A stretch of DNA of 64,000 bases from Pseudopyrenochaeta lycopersici (GCA_003313425.1 NHZP01000009.1:1330831-1394830), one strand, 5' to 3'; counted from the first letter of the stretch, positions 43,291 to 54,089 are shown. Notes: generated from the sequence alone by a model not told the origin. Made by a program: numbers and translations.

Positions 43291-44417
43291 ACGTGTTCTA
43301 CTACTCGCCGGCCAACACCAGTCGCCGGCCCACCTCATCAACACTAACGCGCTTGCCTCTACAACAACAATTATGACCACCCAACGACAGCCTGCAGTAG
43401 CTTAAAAGGAGGGTCGTGTCCTTCTTGCGTCTTAGGCGATTAATTTAAGACAGATAAAAAGTGTGCGCAGGGCTGCAGAGCTATTTAACGTTCCCTGATC
43501 GCTCCTTCAGCGGCGCCTCTAAGGCTGCTAGCCTCCTTTAATAATTAATGTACGAAAACGTAAGCTATAGTCTACTAAGGAACAGAGCCTCGTTTAATAG
43601 ATACTAGAGCTTAATTAACGAGGCTTTCTGCCTTATATTATTAACGTACGTTAGATAGGAGACGCCCTTCTCGCCGCACGAGGCTAGCAGCCTCCTCTAC
43701 CTCCTCTTAGCAAGAACTAGGTCTGTCGTTTTATTAAGGCTTAGTTAGAGCTTTAGATAAAGTAGAACCGCAAATTCTACTTACAGCGCACAAAATGTAA
43801 GGATCCTGTAAAGATAAACGCCTAGTATAGCCTTGTACACTGTCTCCTCTACAGACAGTAGCCACGGCTGAGGCTGTTTAGATAACAGAAACGCCTCACA
43901 CTACAAATTAACTTAATAACTTAATTAACAGGCCCGCCTTATACGTAAGCTCCTTTAATATTAATTACAGAGCCCCTTAAGCAGGGCTCTTATTTAGCTT
44001 ATTAAAGGCTGTTAGCTAGCTATAAACTTAGCTATAATCTTAGTAGAGGAAAATAGTAAACTTCGTGCCTTAAACACGCGTTTATATTGTAGGAAGGATA
44101 AACAGTAATAATATATTACAGCTAGAGGGGCTTTACAGGTTAAGGTAGGTAGTACGTTAGCTATTACTGCTAAAATAGCCTTAAACTTAAGGGTAGAGGG
44201 TAAGGCTTCTTAGCCTCAGCAACGAGCACTACTAACCTGCAGCAAATGTGGGGTTTAGGGTTATAATCGCACCTCGTGTAGATAGAGATAGAGAATGCTA
44301 TTACTATATTTACTAGCAAATTTACTGCGTGGTTGTCGCGTTATCGTGTGTTAAGATCCGCCTGTTTTGATGAGGTGGGCCGGCGACTGGTGTTGGCCGG
44401 CGAGTGGTGGAACACGT
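43291..44417 (+). mobile_element. pogo1, internally deleted pogo/Fot1 element
   Basis: 1127 bp, starting ACGTGTTCTACTACTCGCCG and ending with the inverted counterpart (...GAGTGGTGGAACACGT), with TA flanks 43289-43290 and 44418-44419. Colinear with pogo3 (51661-53520) except that about 730 bp are missing near 43832; the missing part encodes the catalytic domain. Confidence 0.9.
43373..44300 (+). pseudogene. pogo1 transposase remnant (HTH and zinc knuckle only)
   Basis: From ATG 43373 a frame with RIP stops gives an N-terminal helix-turn-helix region (INLRQIKSVRRAAELFNVP), then FLPYIINVR.IGDALLAARG and ..KNQVCRFIKAQLEL of the CENP-B-type DNA-binding domain. After the deletion point it resumes in the C-terminal part and ends with CSKCGVQGYNRTSC, a zinc knuckle whose His codon has become Tyr. 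No catalytic domain. Confidence 0.75.
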
Positions 44418-44756
44418 TAACGTACATGGCAAGCGAGCGGGCCACCCCACCAACTTTGCGCAACGCATCAACTTCAATCAATTATGTCTCTACCAATTTA
44501 ACCTCAACTAGCTCCTCGCGAGGCTAACGTTAATCTCGCAATCTTAGCTCTTAATCTAGATCAAATTCAGACTGAGCGAGTCGCTGCACAGACGTTTGAA
44601 GTCCCTCGAACTACGCTTCAGCGCTGCCGCGCTGGCGTGCTTACCTGACGCGATTGCTAGCCCAACTCAAAGAAGCTTACCCAGCTAGAAGAGGAGGTAA
44701 TAGTTAATTATATCCTTGATCTAGATCAGCGTGGATTTCCGCCTACGTACGCAGCT

Positions 44757-46130
44757 ATGGGTGATATGGCTAATAAGCTGCTAGCAGCGCGCAGTCAAGG
44801 TAGGGTTGGGCAGAAGTGGCCATATAACTTTGTCAAGCGTACAGACAGTCTTACGACACGTTTTACCCGAGCGTACGATAGGCAGAGAGCTCTATGTGAA
44901 GACTCTCAGCTAATAAGCTGCTGGTTCAAGCTAGTAGAGGAGACAAAGGCAAAATACGGCATTGCAGATGAGGATACATATAATTTTGACGAAGCTGGCT
45001 TTAGGATGGGTAAGATCACGACTCAGCTAGTCGTGACTGGGTCAGAGAGGAGGGGTCGGCCAAAGGCTATCCAGCCAGGTAACCGCGAGTGGGTAACGTT
45101 GATTCAAGGCATTAATGCAGCTGGCTGGACGGTCCCACCCTTCCTAATCTTTGATGGCCAGTATCACCTGTCTGCCTGGTACCAGGAGGATGCTATTCCA
45201 CGCGACTGGGCTATTTCAGTTAGTAATAATGGCTGGACAACTAATCAGCTTGGAGTAGCGTGGCTAAAGCACTTTAATGCTTACACAAAGACAAGGGTAG
45301 TAGGCGCGCGTCGGCTGCTTATCCTTGATGGCCATGAGAGCCATCACTCTCTTGAATTTCAAGAGATCTGCAGAGAGAGCAACATCTATACCCTCTGCAT
45401 GCCACCACACTCATCTCATCCGCTGCAGCCTCTTGACGTTGGCTGCTTCTCTCCTCTCAAGAAGGCATACAGCCGCCAGATAGAGAGCTTAATCAAGGCC
45501 CACATCAACCACATTACTAAGCTTGAATTTCTGCCTGCCTTTAAAGCAGCCTTTGATCAAGCTTTCACTTCAGCAAATATACGCTCAGCATTTCGAGGGG
45601 CAGGCCTTGTCCCCCTCCAGCCAGACGTTGTCTTGTCAAAGCTAGATGTTCAACTGCGTACGCCATCACCAGCAGCTCAACTCGCAGCTCAGCAAGGAGC
45701 TCAGCAAGGAGCTCAGCAAGGAGCTCAGCTAGGAGCTCAGCTAGGAGCTCAGCTAGGAGCTCAGTTAGGAGCTCAGTTAGGAGCTCAGCTAGGAGCTCTC
45801 TGGGAGCCTCAAACACCAAGGAACGTACGTGAGCTTGAGGCTCAATCTACTCTAATTAGCGATCGCCTTCGACGGCATAACAGCTCATCACCAGCCTCAA
45901 TTATTGAGGCGTTTAGTCGGTTTAAGAAGGGGGCTATAGTAGGGATACACAAAGCTAAGCTAATAGAGGATAGGATTGCTAGCCTTAAGCAAGCTAATAA
46001 GGCAGCAACTCAGCGGAAGAAGCGCAAGAGAAGGCAGATTCAGAAAGGAGGAGTCTTAATAAAGGGAGCTGGAGAAGATTTACTTGCTCAGCAAGAGGTT
46101 AAGCGGCAAATAGAGCGTAAACTGCGCTAA
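44757..46130 (+). CDS. pogo/Fot1-type transposase, open for 457 residues
   Basis: The open part starts inside the original gene: the same frame runs upstream to ATG 44484 but with three stops (codons 6, 55 and 59; TAA, TGA, TAG), which cut the N-terminal helix-turn-helix. The open part has the end of the CENP-B-type DNA-binding domain and the full DDE_1 catalytic domain: [11 protein letters not shown] (first Asp), [12 protein letters not shown] (second Asp), [12 protein letters not shown] (third Asp). A 9-fold Ala-Gln-Gln/Leu-Gly repeat follows (45687-45794). The stop at 46128-46130 (TAA, from CAA) also looks secondary, because the frame continues to 46253 and encodes CKRCRETGHNSRTC, a CX2CX4HX4C zinc knuckle. 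The full ancestral protein would be about 589 residues. Whether the 457-residue part is made from an internal Met is unknown; activity is unlikely without the N-terminal domain. Confidence 0.85.
   Translation: MGDMANKLLAARSQGRVGQKWPYNFVKRTDSLTTRFTRAYDRQRALCEDSQLISCWFKLVEETKAKYGIADEDTYNFDEAGFRMGKITTQLVVTGSERRGRPKAIQPGNREWVTLIQGINAAGWTVPPFLIFDGQYHLSAWYQEDAIPRDWAISVSNNGWTTNQLGVAWLKHFNAYTKTRVVGARRLLILDGHESHHSLEFQEICRESNIYTLCMPPHSSHPLQPLDVGCFSPLKKAYSRQIESLIKAHINHITKLEFLPAFKAAFDQAFTSANIRSAFRGAGLVPLQPDVVLSKLDVQLRTPSPAAQLAAQQGAQQGAQQGAQLGAQLGAQLGAQLGAQLGAQLGALWEPQTPRNVRELEAQSTLISDRLRRHNSSSPASIIEAFSRFKKGAIVGIHKAKLIEDRIASLKQANKAATQRKKRKRRQIQKGGVLIKGAGEDLLAQQEVKRQIERKLR
45687..45794 (+). repeat. 12-bp minisatellite in the pogo2 transposase
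   Basis: Nine tandem units of GCTCAG(C/T)(A/T)AGGA, encoding AQQG three times then AQLG six times. It lies in the linker between catalytic domain and C-terminal part. The minus-strand open frame 45565-45819 is only its complement. Confidence 0.9.
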
Positions 46131-46364
46131 AGTAGAGGGCAACTAGGGCCTAGCCGCAAGACTTTAGCACGCTGTAAAAGATGCAGAGAGACTGGACATA
46201 ACTCGCGCACATGTAAAAAAGATACTATAGGTGCTGCTGAAGCTAGCATCTAGATATCTAAATAGCAATTAATTTTATGGTTGAGTAGGACGCTTATAGA
46301 GGTGCGCAAAGTTGGTGGGGTAGCCCGCTCGCTTACATGGCCCGCTCGCTTGCTATGTACGTTA

Positions 46365-47384
46365 TCTATTAAGCTCTTATAGTATATTATATTATATTAT
46401 AAGAGAAGGAATATAAGTTAACTTCTTTAGTTAATAAGTTAATATAGGAGCTTATTAGTATAAAGTTAAGGTACTTTATATCTTTAGTAATAAGATTTTC
46501 TAAGATAACTAGTTCTAAATTCTCTATAGCTTTATTTTATTTTTTTCTTAGTATTAATAAGACTTTTCTCTAAGTTACTTATAAGCTACTTATACTCTAG
46601 CTAATATATTATCTTTCTAATAAGCTTAAGATTTAAGCTGCTGGCTAAAAGACTTTTTATTCTAAAAGCTATTTATTATTAAGCTAAATAGAGAAAGTTA
46701 AAAAGAAACTAAGAGTAGATATAAAAGTAAAAGGAAAAGTAGAAGTAAAACTAAAAAGAATTCTTAAGCTTTAGTAAGTAGACTTAAAATTTAACTATTA
46801 GTTAAGTAGTATTATTAGTTAAGTAAGGTTACTAAACCTAAAAGAAATACTTAAAAGTATTATATATAAGCTAAGTTTAAAAAATTACCTAATTAAGAAG
46901 TTTTGAAAAGTAGATACGTGCTTAAAGTATTATATACGTATAATTAAAATATATATATAGATAGTAGTATATAAAGGTAAGAATAATATTTAAAATATTT
47001 CTTATTTAAAAAAAGGAATAATAAGACGTGTCTTATTAATAATACTCTTAGCGTGTAAGTAGTATAAAGTGTAAGTACTAAAGTATAGAATAAGTTACTA
47101 GTAAAGAAACTTAGTAAATTCTAGGCTATTCTAAAGCTTAACTAAAAAAAAATAGCTTATAAAATTTTAGCGAAAATAGTAGTAGAGGATAGTACTATAA
47201 ATTAACTATTATATGAAGGCTATCCTAAAGCTTAACTAAGAGGGGATAGAATCTAGTCTTAGTGCGTTAGTACTACCTTACTATTAAACTTACCTAAGAG
47301 GTAATAGCTTAAGTAACTATATATTAACTATAGAGAGGAGCTAAAGCGCTGTATAATCTGCTATTATATAAGGTAGTTAACACA
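46365..47384. other. RIP-mutated repeat, unidentified
   Basis: The target of the pogo insertions continues. It is extremely AT-rich with almost no CpA. Two similar segments (GGCTATTCTAAAGCTTAACTAA near 47130 and GGCTATCCTAAAGCTTAACTAA near 47220) form a direct repeat of about 85-bp spacing. No coding domain could be made out. Confidence 0.4.
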
Positions 47385-48743
47385 CATAGTTACGATAGTC
47401 TTAGTTAAAGAAACTTAATTTAAAAGGAAATAGATAAAATAGTAGATAACGTGTTTCACCAGTCAGTGGCCAAAACCAGTCAGCGGCCAGCCCCACCAAA
47501 GTCAACGCGTCTTTTTGCTTAATTACTTAACAACAGCACAATAAATTATAAATTTAATAAGGAGATAGGCTAGTCTATCTTCGTCCACACTAAGTCTGAT
47601 CGTGTCCTTAGATATGACAGTTACTGCACGTTCGCGGTGCGCGCTGGCGCACTCGCTCAGGCTGAGCTTGACTACCCTCATCTACTACCCTATTAGCCTC
47701 TGTAGTAAGCAGCTAGCCTAGCTTAACCTATAGAGCTCCTCTACAAGTAATATATCGCCTACGCTACTACTTTTTATATTTTTTATACCTAAGAGCTGTG
47801 CGCAGCTTTAAATTCTTATCTACAAGGATAGCTACTAAAGTAAGAGTAAGATAATAACCTTTAATAAGCTAGCTAATAGCTAGACTAGAAGGGTTCTAAG
47901 ACTAATAACGTAGGAGATCTTATACTAGCTAAGCCTATTAATTAAGCTAAGATACTGTATAACGCCTATTATAAACCTAGTCTCGTCTAAATTATTAAAG
48001 TCTATATCTAGTATTATCTACTATATTATTCGCGGAGTATATCTCTTATACAAGTTTAAACTACGTGCTAATAGTAGCTAGATCCTTACATTATGCGCGC
48101 TGTGAGTGCAGCTTTCTATTCTACTCTATCTACAGCTCTAGCTAGCTATAGATAAAGCGTAACACCTAGTTCTTACTAACAGGCTAAGGAGGAGGATCTT
48201 AGCCACGCGCAGCTAGCAGAATATCTACTGTTTAGTATACTTAGATAACTGTAGGCGGAAATCCTTATTAAGAGAGGTCTAGTACCTATTAAATAAGGGA
48301 CTGCTCTTTAACAGAGTTAAGCTTACGCTTCTAGTAATTACGCGTAGCCTAAGGTAGGCTACCTTAGAGGCGACGTTAAAGGGTAGTATAAGAGACAGCA
48401 AATAGCGCAGCTGCAGAGGAAACTTAAGAAATCTAGTTTTTATAAAGAGCTGCTAGAGCAAGCCTAATTTAACCTTCTTAGTCAGCCATTAAGAGACGTT
48501 GTTGAGAGGCTGTTACAGTTTGAATGCACTGAGACGCGTTGACTTTGGTGGGGCTGGCCGCTGACTGGTTTTGGCCACTGACTGGTGGAATACGTTACCT
48601 CTTACCTTTAGGAGAGAGGTGCTGCCTAAATACATAAGCTAGATCAGGCTAGTCCTGATCTAGTTATCTAGCTAGGTAAAAGGTAAGAGGTAACAGTTAC
48701 CTTTCACCTGCGTCTAGTAACTTGGAAGGATTGAACCCTAACA
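47385..48743 (+). repeat. LTR of family E (3' part), split by pogo4
   Basis: Matches the E LTR at 54965-55478 from GGTAGTTAACACAC to the end GAACCCTAACA. It is interrupted by pogo4 (47449-48595) at a TA inside AGCAGATACCTC of the intact copy. It keeps the hairpin GGTAAAAGGTAA...TTACCTTTCACC. The first part of the LTR is not recognisable. Confidence 0.75.
47449..48595 (-). mobile_element. pogo4, truncated pogo/Fot1 element
   Basis: 1147 bp, ends ACGTGTTTCACCAGTCAGTG and the inverted ...CACTGACTGGTGGAATACGT, TA flanks 47447-47448 and 48596-48597. The subterminal repeat (CAGTCAGTGGCCAAAAC, twice) differs in sequence from that of pogo1/3 but has the same layout. On the minus strand (about 48480 down to 48080) it encodes a degraded helix-turn-helix/CENP-B-type region (LDLSQ.GFPPT, LLAARGQ, SKNQVLRFI); the catalytic domain is missing, so it is another internal deletion derivative. 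Confidence 0.85.
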
Positions 48744-48935
48744 GCCAGTTTCAGCGCCAGTTTGAAACTAGAGTCCTAATAAGGAAATCTACCAGAGGCT
48801 CTAGCTCGAAGAGAACAGGCCCTTAGTTACACAAGCAAATTAGTCAAGTGTGCCAAGACACTAACCAAAACATTTCATCCAGTCTCATTGATTATTTACC
48901 TCAAAGCACTCCGAAAAGCAAGCTATCTTCCATTT

Positions 48936-49853
48936 TCATGAAATGTGCAACCCGTAATTCATACTTCCGTCCTTAGCATGTCCACTAGTAGCAGAGTACG
49001 CACACCGTCCACTGTTCGTGTTGCCGCTGTACCAAAGTCCCTGACAGTGTTTGCACCAAGACCACTTGTCTTGCACTCCAGCACCGGGGCCCTCAGAGAG
49101 CGTATAGTTAGAGCTGCTGGCATGAGTATGTGTTCCACCTTTCGGACAAGTTCCATCCGACGGATTCTTCGACCAGCTAAGTCCATAGCACTTATTGCAC
49201 CAATTCCAATCCTTCTGTCCTGGCGCCGCAGGATTGTCAGCCTCGAGTGTATAATTGTAACTCCCAGCACTGATGTGTGGTCCACCGGCTGGACAGTGCG
49301 TGAAGCCATCATAAGCAAGAAGTTGACACTTTGAGCACCAACGCCATTGATCCTGTCCACCAGCCTGAGATCTCGGATTGCCATCCATACAAAGAGAGTA
49401 GTTCCAGCTCCCAGCATGGTCATGCTTTCCATTTGGCCCATTCCCTTTACATAAACCCAAATCACTCCCACCGGCAAAAGCAAGACCCTGGCACTTGTTG
49501 CACCACTTCCAATCTTTCTGTCCCTCAGCATCGTGCTGTATTTTGTAGTCCATGCTACCGTCTTCTTTATGGCCGTCACTAGTAGCTACACAGGCTCCTG
49601 CACTTCCGCCAAAAGTAAAATGGAGAGATTGGCAGAGTTTGCACCATTTCCAGCCTGGCTGGCCACTGCCGCCATCGACGAGGGTGTACATTCCGCTTTT
49701 GGAGTGGTCGTGTACGCCGCCTGCTCGGCAAACTGCGTTACCGGCGAAGAAGAGGAGCGCGCATTTGGAGCACCAGCGCCAATTGCTTTGTTTGTAGCCA
49801 GCGGTGGCGGTACTAACAGTAATTGATTGCTTCTGGATAGTGGGCTCAGTCAT
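48936..49853 (-). CDS. six-repeat Trp/Cys-rich protein of unknown function
   Basis: An intronless 305-residue ORF with normal codon use and no RIP damage. After a 20-residue N terminus it consists of six repeats of about 45-50 residues, each with W-x-W-C-x2-C-x2-L, then a Cys about 10-18 residues later, a His (often HDH or GH), and a closing S-x-x-Y-x-L. Repeat starts are near residues 25, 68, 117, 169, 218 and 266. Two or three Cys and one or two His per repeat suggest a small metal-binding unit, but this is inference. No signal peptide or membrane segment. From memory, similar WRWC-KCQGL-type repeats are frequent in soil bacteria (actinobacteria), so horizontal transfer is worth testing. 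The start at 49853 is the first Met in frame. Confidence 0.85.
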   Translation of the reverse strand: MTEPTIQKQSITVSTATAGYKQSNWRWCSKCALLFFAGNAVCRAGGVHDHSKSGMYTLVDGGSGQPGWKWCKLCQSLHFTFGGSAGACVATSDGHKEDGSMDYKIQHDAEGQKDWKWCNKCQGLAFAGGSDLGLCKGNGPNGKHDHAGSWNYSLCMDGNPRSQAGGQDQWRWCSKCQLLAYDGFTHCPAGGPHISAGSYNYTLEADNPAAPGQKDWNWCNKCYGLSWSKNPSDGTCPKGGTHTHASSSNYTLSEGPGAGVQDKWSWCKHCQGLWYSGNTNSGRCAYSATSGHAKDGSMNYGLHIS

Positions 49854-49970
49854 GGTTGTGGAAGATTATGGTGGACTTGAAGATGAATTTGAGTTTGCTT
49901 CTGGGGATGTTGAGATTAATAAAAAGTTCAAGTTATAGTGTAGAGTAAAATGTGGGAGAACGAATAGGCG

Positions 49971-49982
49971 ATGTATATATAT
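49971..49982 (-). promoter_or_regulatory. possible TATA box of the repeat-protein gene
   Basis: Read on the minus strand, GAATATATATACATC lies about 120 bp before the start codon at 49853. Fungal TATA spacing is compatible. Low certainty. Confidence 0.35.
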
Positions 49983-49983
49983 T

Positions 49984-51071
49984 CCTTCCTTACGATAGAG
50001 CTGAGAGAGAACGCTGAGGTTTACGTAAGTAGATCATCATTGGCTCGATCGAGTACAGATAGCATGTTCTGATATGTCGTTGTTCAATTTCGTATCGTTA
50101 ACGCTGGCTCAAAGACAACGCATTGGCCGCCGAATAAGTGCCAATGCCACACTGCAGGTGACGACCCATAATCACACTTCATGCAGACTGCATGAAATTA
50201 TTTGTTGCTGAGATTGGCTGAAGTTCCATGAACCGGATTCAGCCCGAAAGGAAACAATAGAATGCGGACTGCAACAACCGTCTAAGGGATCGAAAGAGAT
50301 TTGAGCGACTGCATCGTTCGATCGATGCTGCTTGGGGCTTCTAATTCTTCAAGCGGATCAGCCTTCGGCAGGTTTAATAGGCAACTAGTTGTGTTCCGTG
50401 ACGCTATGATATATTTTCGATTTACAGCTGAAATCTACGGCTGAAGTCTACGGCTGAACGCTACACCTGCTTAGCGTCCTCTTTTTAGACTTCAGCAGTC
50501 ATTAGCGGTTATCAGCAGTCATTTCCGGTGATATATTTTCAACTTATGAGCTGAAATTCACAGGGCGTGCAGCGAATCCGTGTACCCTCCCACGAATTAG
50601 CGCACCTCAGCGAGCATTAGTGACTGTGTATCTTACTGTATTGAATCGAAGCTCTTGCATGTGCCTTGTGGCGCATGGAGAAAGGTCTTTGTCTAGTCTT
50701 AAAATAGCAACGTCTCTGGTTGCTTTGTCTGCACTGCTCTGAGTGCCTCGAGTGCCCTGACTGCCCTAACTGCCCTGACTGCCCTGGTTACCTGTAGTAA
50801 AACTCGCTAGCACTTCTACTATTATTCTCTAACATTACCATTATAGTATACTAACAATAAATAAAGCTAGTTAAGCGTTAGCTAAAGTACTTCTTTAAGG
50901 CATACCTGTCAGGACTGGTTCTATATGGTTATAGCGTGGTCCTCAGGCTTATTGGGGTTAGATAGGCACAAAGGAGGTCAATAAGGGATAATAGGATTGC
51001 ATTAGTGACTAGAAGGATCGCTGTCCATCTAGCAGGATCCTAAGGGGCTTTTATCTTGCTCTTACCCCGTA
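49984..51071. other. non-repetitive island upstream of the repeat-protein gene
   Basis: Mostly ordinary sequence without RIP bias; from about 50810 it becomes more AT-rich. It contains a 13-bp repeat (ACAGCTGAAATCT/ACGGCTGAAGTCT/ACGGCTGAACGCT, about 50425-50463) and the 9-bp minisatellite at 50741-50785. No gene recognised. Confidence 0.45.
50741..50785 (+). repeat. five 9-bp tandem repeats
   Basis: GAGTGCCTC, GAGTGCCCT, GACTGCCCT, AACTGCCCT, GACTGCCCT. Noncoding as far as seen. Confidence 0.85.
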
Positions 51072-51076
51072 CCTAG

Positions 51077-51466
51077 TGTTACGATCCTGCTGGAACCCTG
51101 CCCCAGTGGCCCCAACTGGACCTCACAAGTATTGGACCAACAACCGAGGTCACGTGACGCGCTCAGTTGATCAGTCTGATCAGTGATGCTGAGCACACCG
51201 AGCACACTGAGCAACCTGCATAACTTCTATGTATATAGACCACCGCAATGAACCCTTATGGCTCATTGTGTTCAACTCAATATTATACTCTACAGTATAG
51301 TGATAGCAATACCGATTGTTCTCAAACCCTTAGTACTCTTTACAGAAGCACCCTCTTACTGTCTTAGTACTAGACCCCTTTCCATCTAGTCCCTCACTCT
51401 ATCCCGGAGAACCAACCTTGCAATCTCATTGGCTATCCCCACCGATAGCTTTTAAGATTCTTCACA
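51077..51466 (+). repeat. solo LTR of family C, unmutated
   Basis: 390 bp, TGTTACGATCCTGCTGGAAC...AAGATTCTTCACA, exact duplication CCTAG (51072-51076, 51467-51471). It retains CpA/TpG everywhere, including GTCACGTGAC (51149-51158), so it shows the pre-RIP sequence of the C LTR. Confidence 0.94.
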
Positions 51467-51660
51467 CCTAGGTCTGTGTAAAGATCTTAAAAGCTATTAG
51501 TAAGGATAACTAATAAAACCGCAAGGTTAGTTCTTAGGGATAGAGTGAGGGACTTGATAGACAGGGGGTTTAATACTAAGACAGTAAGAGGGCGCTTCTA
51601 TAAAGAGTACTAATAGTTTTAAGAATAATTAGTATTACTATTACTATACTGTAAAGTATA

Positions 51661-53520
51661 ACGTGTTCCACCACTCGCCGGCCAACACCACTCGCCGGCC
51701 AACACCACTCGCCGGCCCACCTCATCAACACTAACGCGCTTGCCTCTACAACAACAATTGTGACCACCCAGCGACAGCCTGCAGTAGCTTAAAAGGAGGG
51801 TCGTGTCCTTCTTACGTCTTAGGCGATTAATTTAAGACCGATAAAAAGTGTGCGTAGGGCTGCAGAGCTATTTAACGTTCCCTAATCGCTCCTTTAGCGG
51901 CGCCTCTACGGCTGCCAGCCTCCTTTAACAATTAACGCATAAAAACGTAAGCTATTATCTACTAAGGAATAGAGCCTCGTTTAATAGATACTAGAGCTTA
52001 ATTAACGAGGCTTTCCGCCTTATATTATTAACGTACGTTAGATAGGAGGCGCCCTTCTTGCCGCACGAGGCTAGCAGCCTCCTCTACCTCCTCTTAGTAA
52101 GAACTAGGTCTGTTATTTTATTAAGGCTTAGTTAGAGCTTTAGATAAAGTAGAACTATAAATTCTACTTACAGCGCGCAAAATGTAAGGATCCTGTAAAG
52201 ATAAACGCCTGGTATAGTCTTATAAGGGACACGATTCAGACGTATAAGATATTAGACAAGGACACGTATAACTTTAATAAGACTAGGTTTATAATAGGTA
52301 TCGCCTTAACGTTAAAGGTTGTTACTAGCTCTAATACTATTAGACGAGCAACTGTTGTACAGCCTAGTAACCGTGACTAGATAACAATAATTAAGTGTGT
52401 AAGCGCTGTCGGCTTTATACTACCTCTCTTTATTATCCTTAAGGGCAAGGTCTACTAGGCGTTGTAGTATAGTCCTAAGCTTAAGCTGCCTAGCAACTAG
52501 AGTATTAGTGTAAGCAATAACAGATAGATAACTAATAACCTTAGCCTTACTTAGTTAAAGCATTTTAACGTCCTTACAGCCTCACGTATAATGAGAGGCT
52601 ATCGCCTTCTTATACTAGATAGCCACAGTAGCTACGCGACGCCTGTATTTAATACTTACTACGTAGAGAGGAATATTATTACCCTCTGTATGCCTCCTTA
52701 TACGTCTTATAAGCTGCAGCCTCTTAATATTAGTTACTTCTCGCCTCTTAAGACAGCGTACAGACAAGTAATAGACAGGCTTGTGCGCTAACGGGTGTAG
52801 TTTATTAATAAGGATAAGTTTCTCTATATATATCCTCGTATACATACAACTATTTTGTTAACCTTAAATATCCTTAGAGGCTTTTAGGCGACAGGCTTAG
52901 TCCTGTTTTATCCTAAACGCGTCCTATTAACGCTAACAGTTATCTATACACCGTCTCCTCTACAGACAGTAGCTACGGCTGAGGCTGTTTAGACAACAGA
53001 AACGCCTTACACTACTAATTAACTTAATTAACAGGCCCGCCTCGTACGTAAGCTCCTTTAACGTTAATTACAGAGCCCCTTAAGCAAAGCTCTCTCTTAG
53101 CTCGTTAAAGGCTGTTAGCTAGCTATAAACTTAGCTATAATCTTCGCAGAGGAAAACAGCAAACTTTGTGCCTTAAACACGCGTTTATAACGTAGGAAGG
53201 ATAAACAGCAACAATATATCGCAACTAGAGGGGCTTTACAGGTTAAGGCAGGTCGTGCGTTAGCTGTAGCTGCTAAAATAACCTTAAACTTAAGGGTAGA
53301 GGGTAAGGCTTCTTAGCCTCAGCAACAAGCACTACTAACCTACAGCAAATGTAGGGTTCAGGGTTATAATCGCACCTCGTGTAGACAGAGATAGAGAATG
53401 CTATTACTATATTTACTAGCAAATTTACTGCGTGGTTGTCGCGTTATCGTGTGTTGAGACCCGCCTGTTTTGATAAGGTGGGCCGGCGAGTAGTGTTGGC
53501 CGGCGAGTGGTAGAACACGT
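51661..53520 (+). mobile_element. pogo3, full-length pogo/Fot1 element
   Basis: 1860 bp, ends ACGTGTTCCACCACTCGCCG and inverted ...GAGTGGTAGAACACGT, TA flanks 51659-51660 and 53521-53522, inside the C2 LTR. The left end has three copies of the CACCACTCGCCGGCCAA unit against two in pogo1. Confidence 0.92.
51760..53450 (+). pseudogene. pogo3 transposase, RIP-degraded
   Basis: The start is GTG (ATG in pogo1). A helix-turn-helix/CENP-B-type domain is followed by the DDE_1 domain: KDTYNFNKTRF (first Asp changed to Asn), GYRLLILDSHSSYATP (second Asp), LQPLNISYFSPLKTAYRQ (third Asp changed to Asn). The open stretch at 52591-52791 covers the last two. The C terminus has a zinc knuckle remnant CRVQGYNRTSC. 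Catalytic Asp-to-Asn changes (GAY to AAY) and many stops fit RIP. Confidence 0.82.
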
Positions 53521-53624
53521 TAATATTAAGTTAAATATACTAATCTATAAGGGATTATTATATTAATCTATATACGTTAGGATTATATAAGTTACTTAGT
53601 ATGCTTAGTATACTTAGTGCTACT

Positions 53625-53874
53625 TGTTATGGGCGAAGAGGCCTAGCTAACGAGTGTGCATTTGTCCTATACTACAGAAGGAGAAAGATAGAGAAGAGGT
53701 TAGAGGTATCCTTAGAGGATATATATATATGTTCGTACGAGTAAAGAGGGACGTGCTCCTCTAGCTACCAACTTGTACGAGCTTATGAGAAAAGAGGGCA
53801 GAGGAGATTAAGGAGTTCGCTCCCCGTGCGATAGTAGCGAAGCCTCTCTTACTTAAAGGGCGCAGCCCATTACA
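53625..53874 (-). repeat. solo LTR of family A in C2 LTR
   Basis: 250 bp, TGTTATGGGCG...CCCATTACA, exact duplication CTACT (53620-53624, 53875-53879). Little mutated, in contrast to its target. Confidence 0.94.
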
Positions 53875-54089
53875 CTACTAATTATGCTAATTAACTAAGC
53901 ACGTTACGTAATCTTAGTTATTTATCTAATATCTATAAAGCTCTTTTATATTACTAAGATAAGGTCTTGGTAAGATTCTAATACTATCCTCCTCTTATTC
54001 TAGCGCTATCCTTAGTACTTATTATATAATATAAGCGTTTCTCTCTATCTACTATATTATATTTTATTATACTTAAATATCTATAAGTA

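Larger units (their letters stand above)
44420..46362 (+). mobile_element. pogo2, nearly intact pogo/Fot1 element
   Basis: 1943 bp, inverted ends ACGTACATRGCAAGCGAGCG, TA on both sides (44418-44419 and 46363-46364). The left TA is also the right TA of pogo1, so one element inserted exactly at the border of the other. The right end has two tandem copies of the CAAGCGAGCGGGCC motif; the left end has one. It is by far the least mutated DNA transposon here. Confidence 0.93.

Noticed and set aside
45565..45819. 84-codon minus-strand Leu/Glu-rich frame
   Set aside because: It is the complement of the 12-bp minisatellite in the pogo2 transposase.
48945..49826. Plus-strand and other minus-strand frames of 80-206 codons
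   Set aside because: Shadows of the repeat-protein gene at 48936-49853; only that frame has the regular W-x-W-C pattern.
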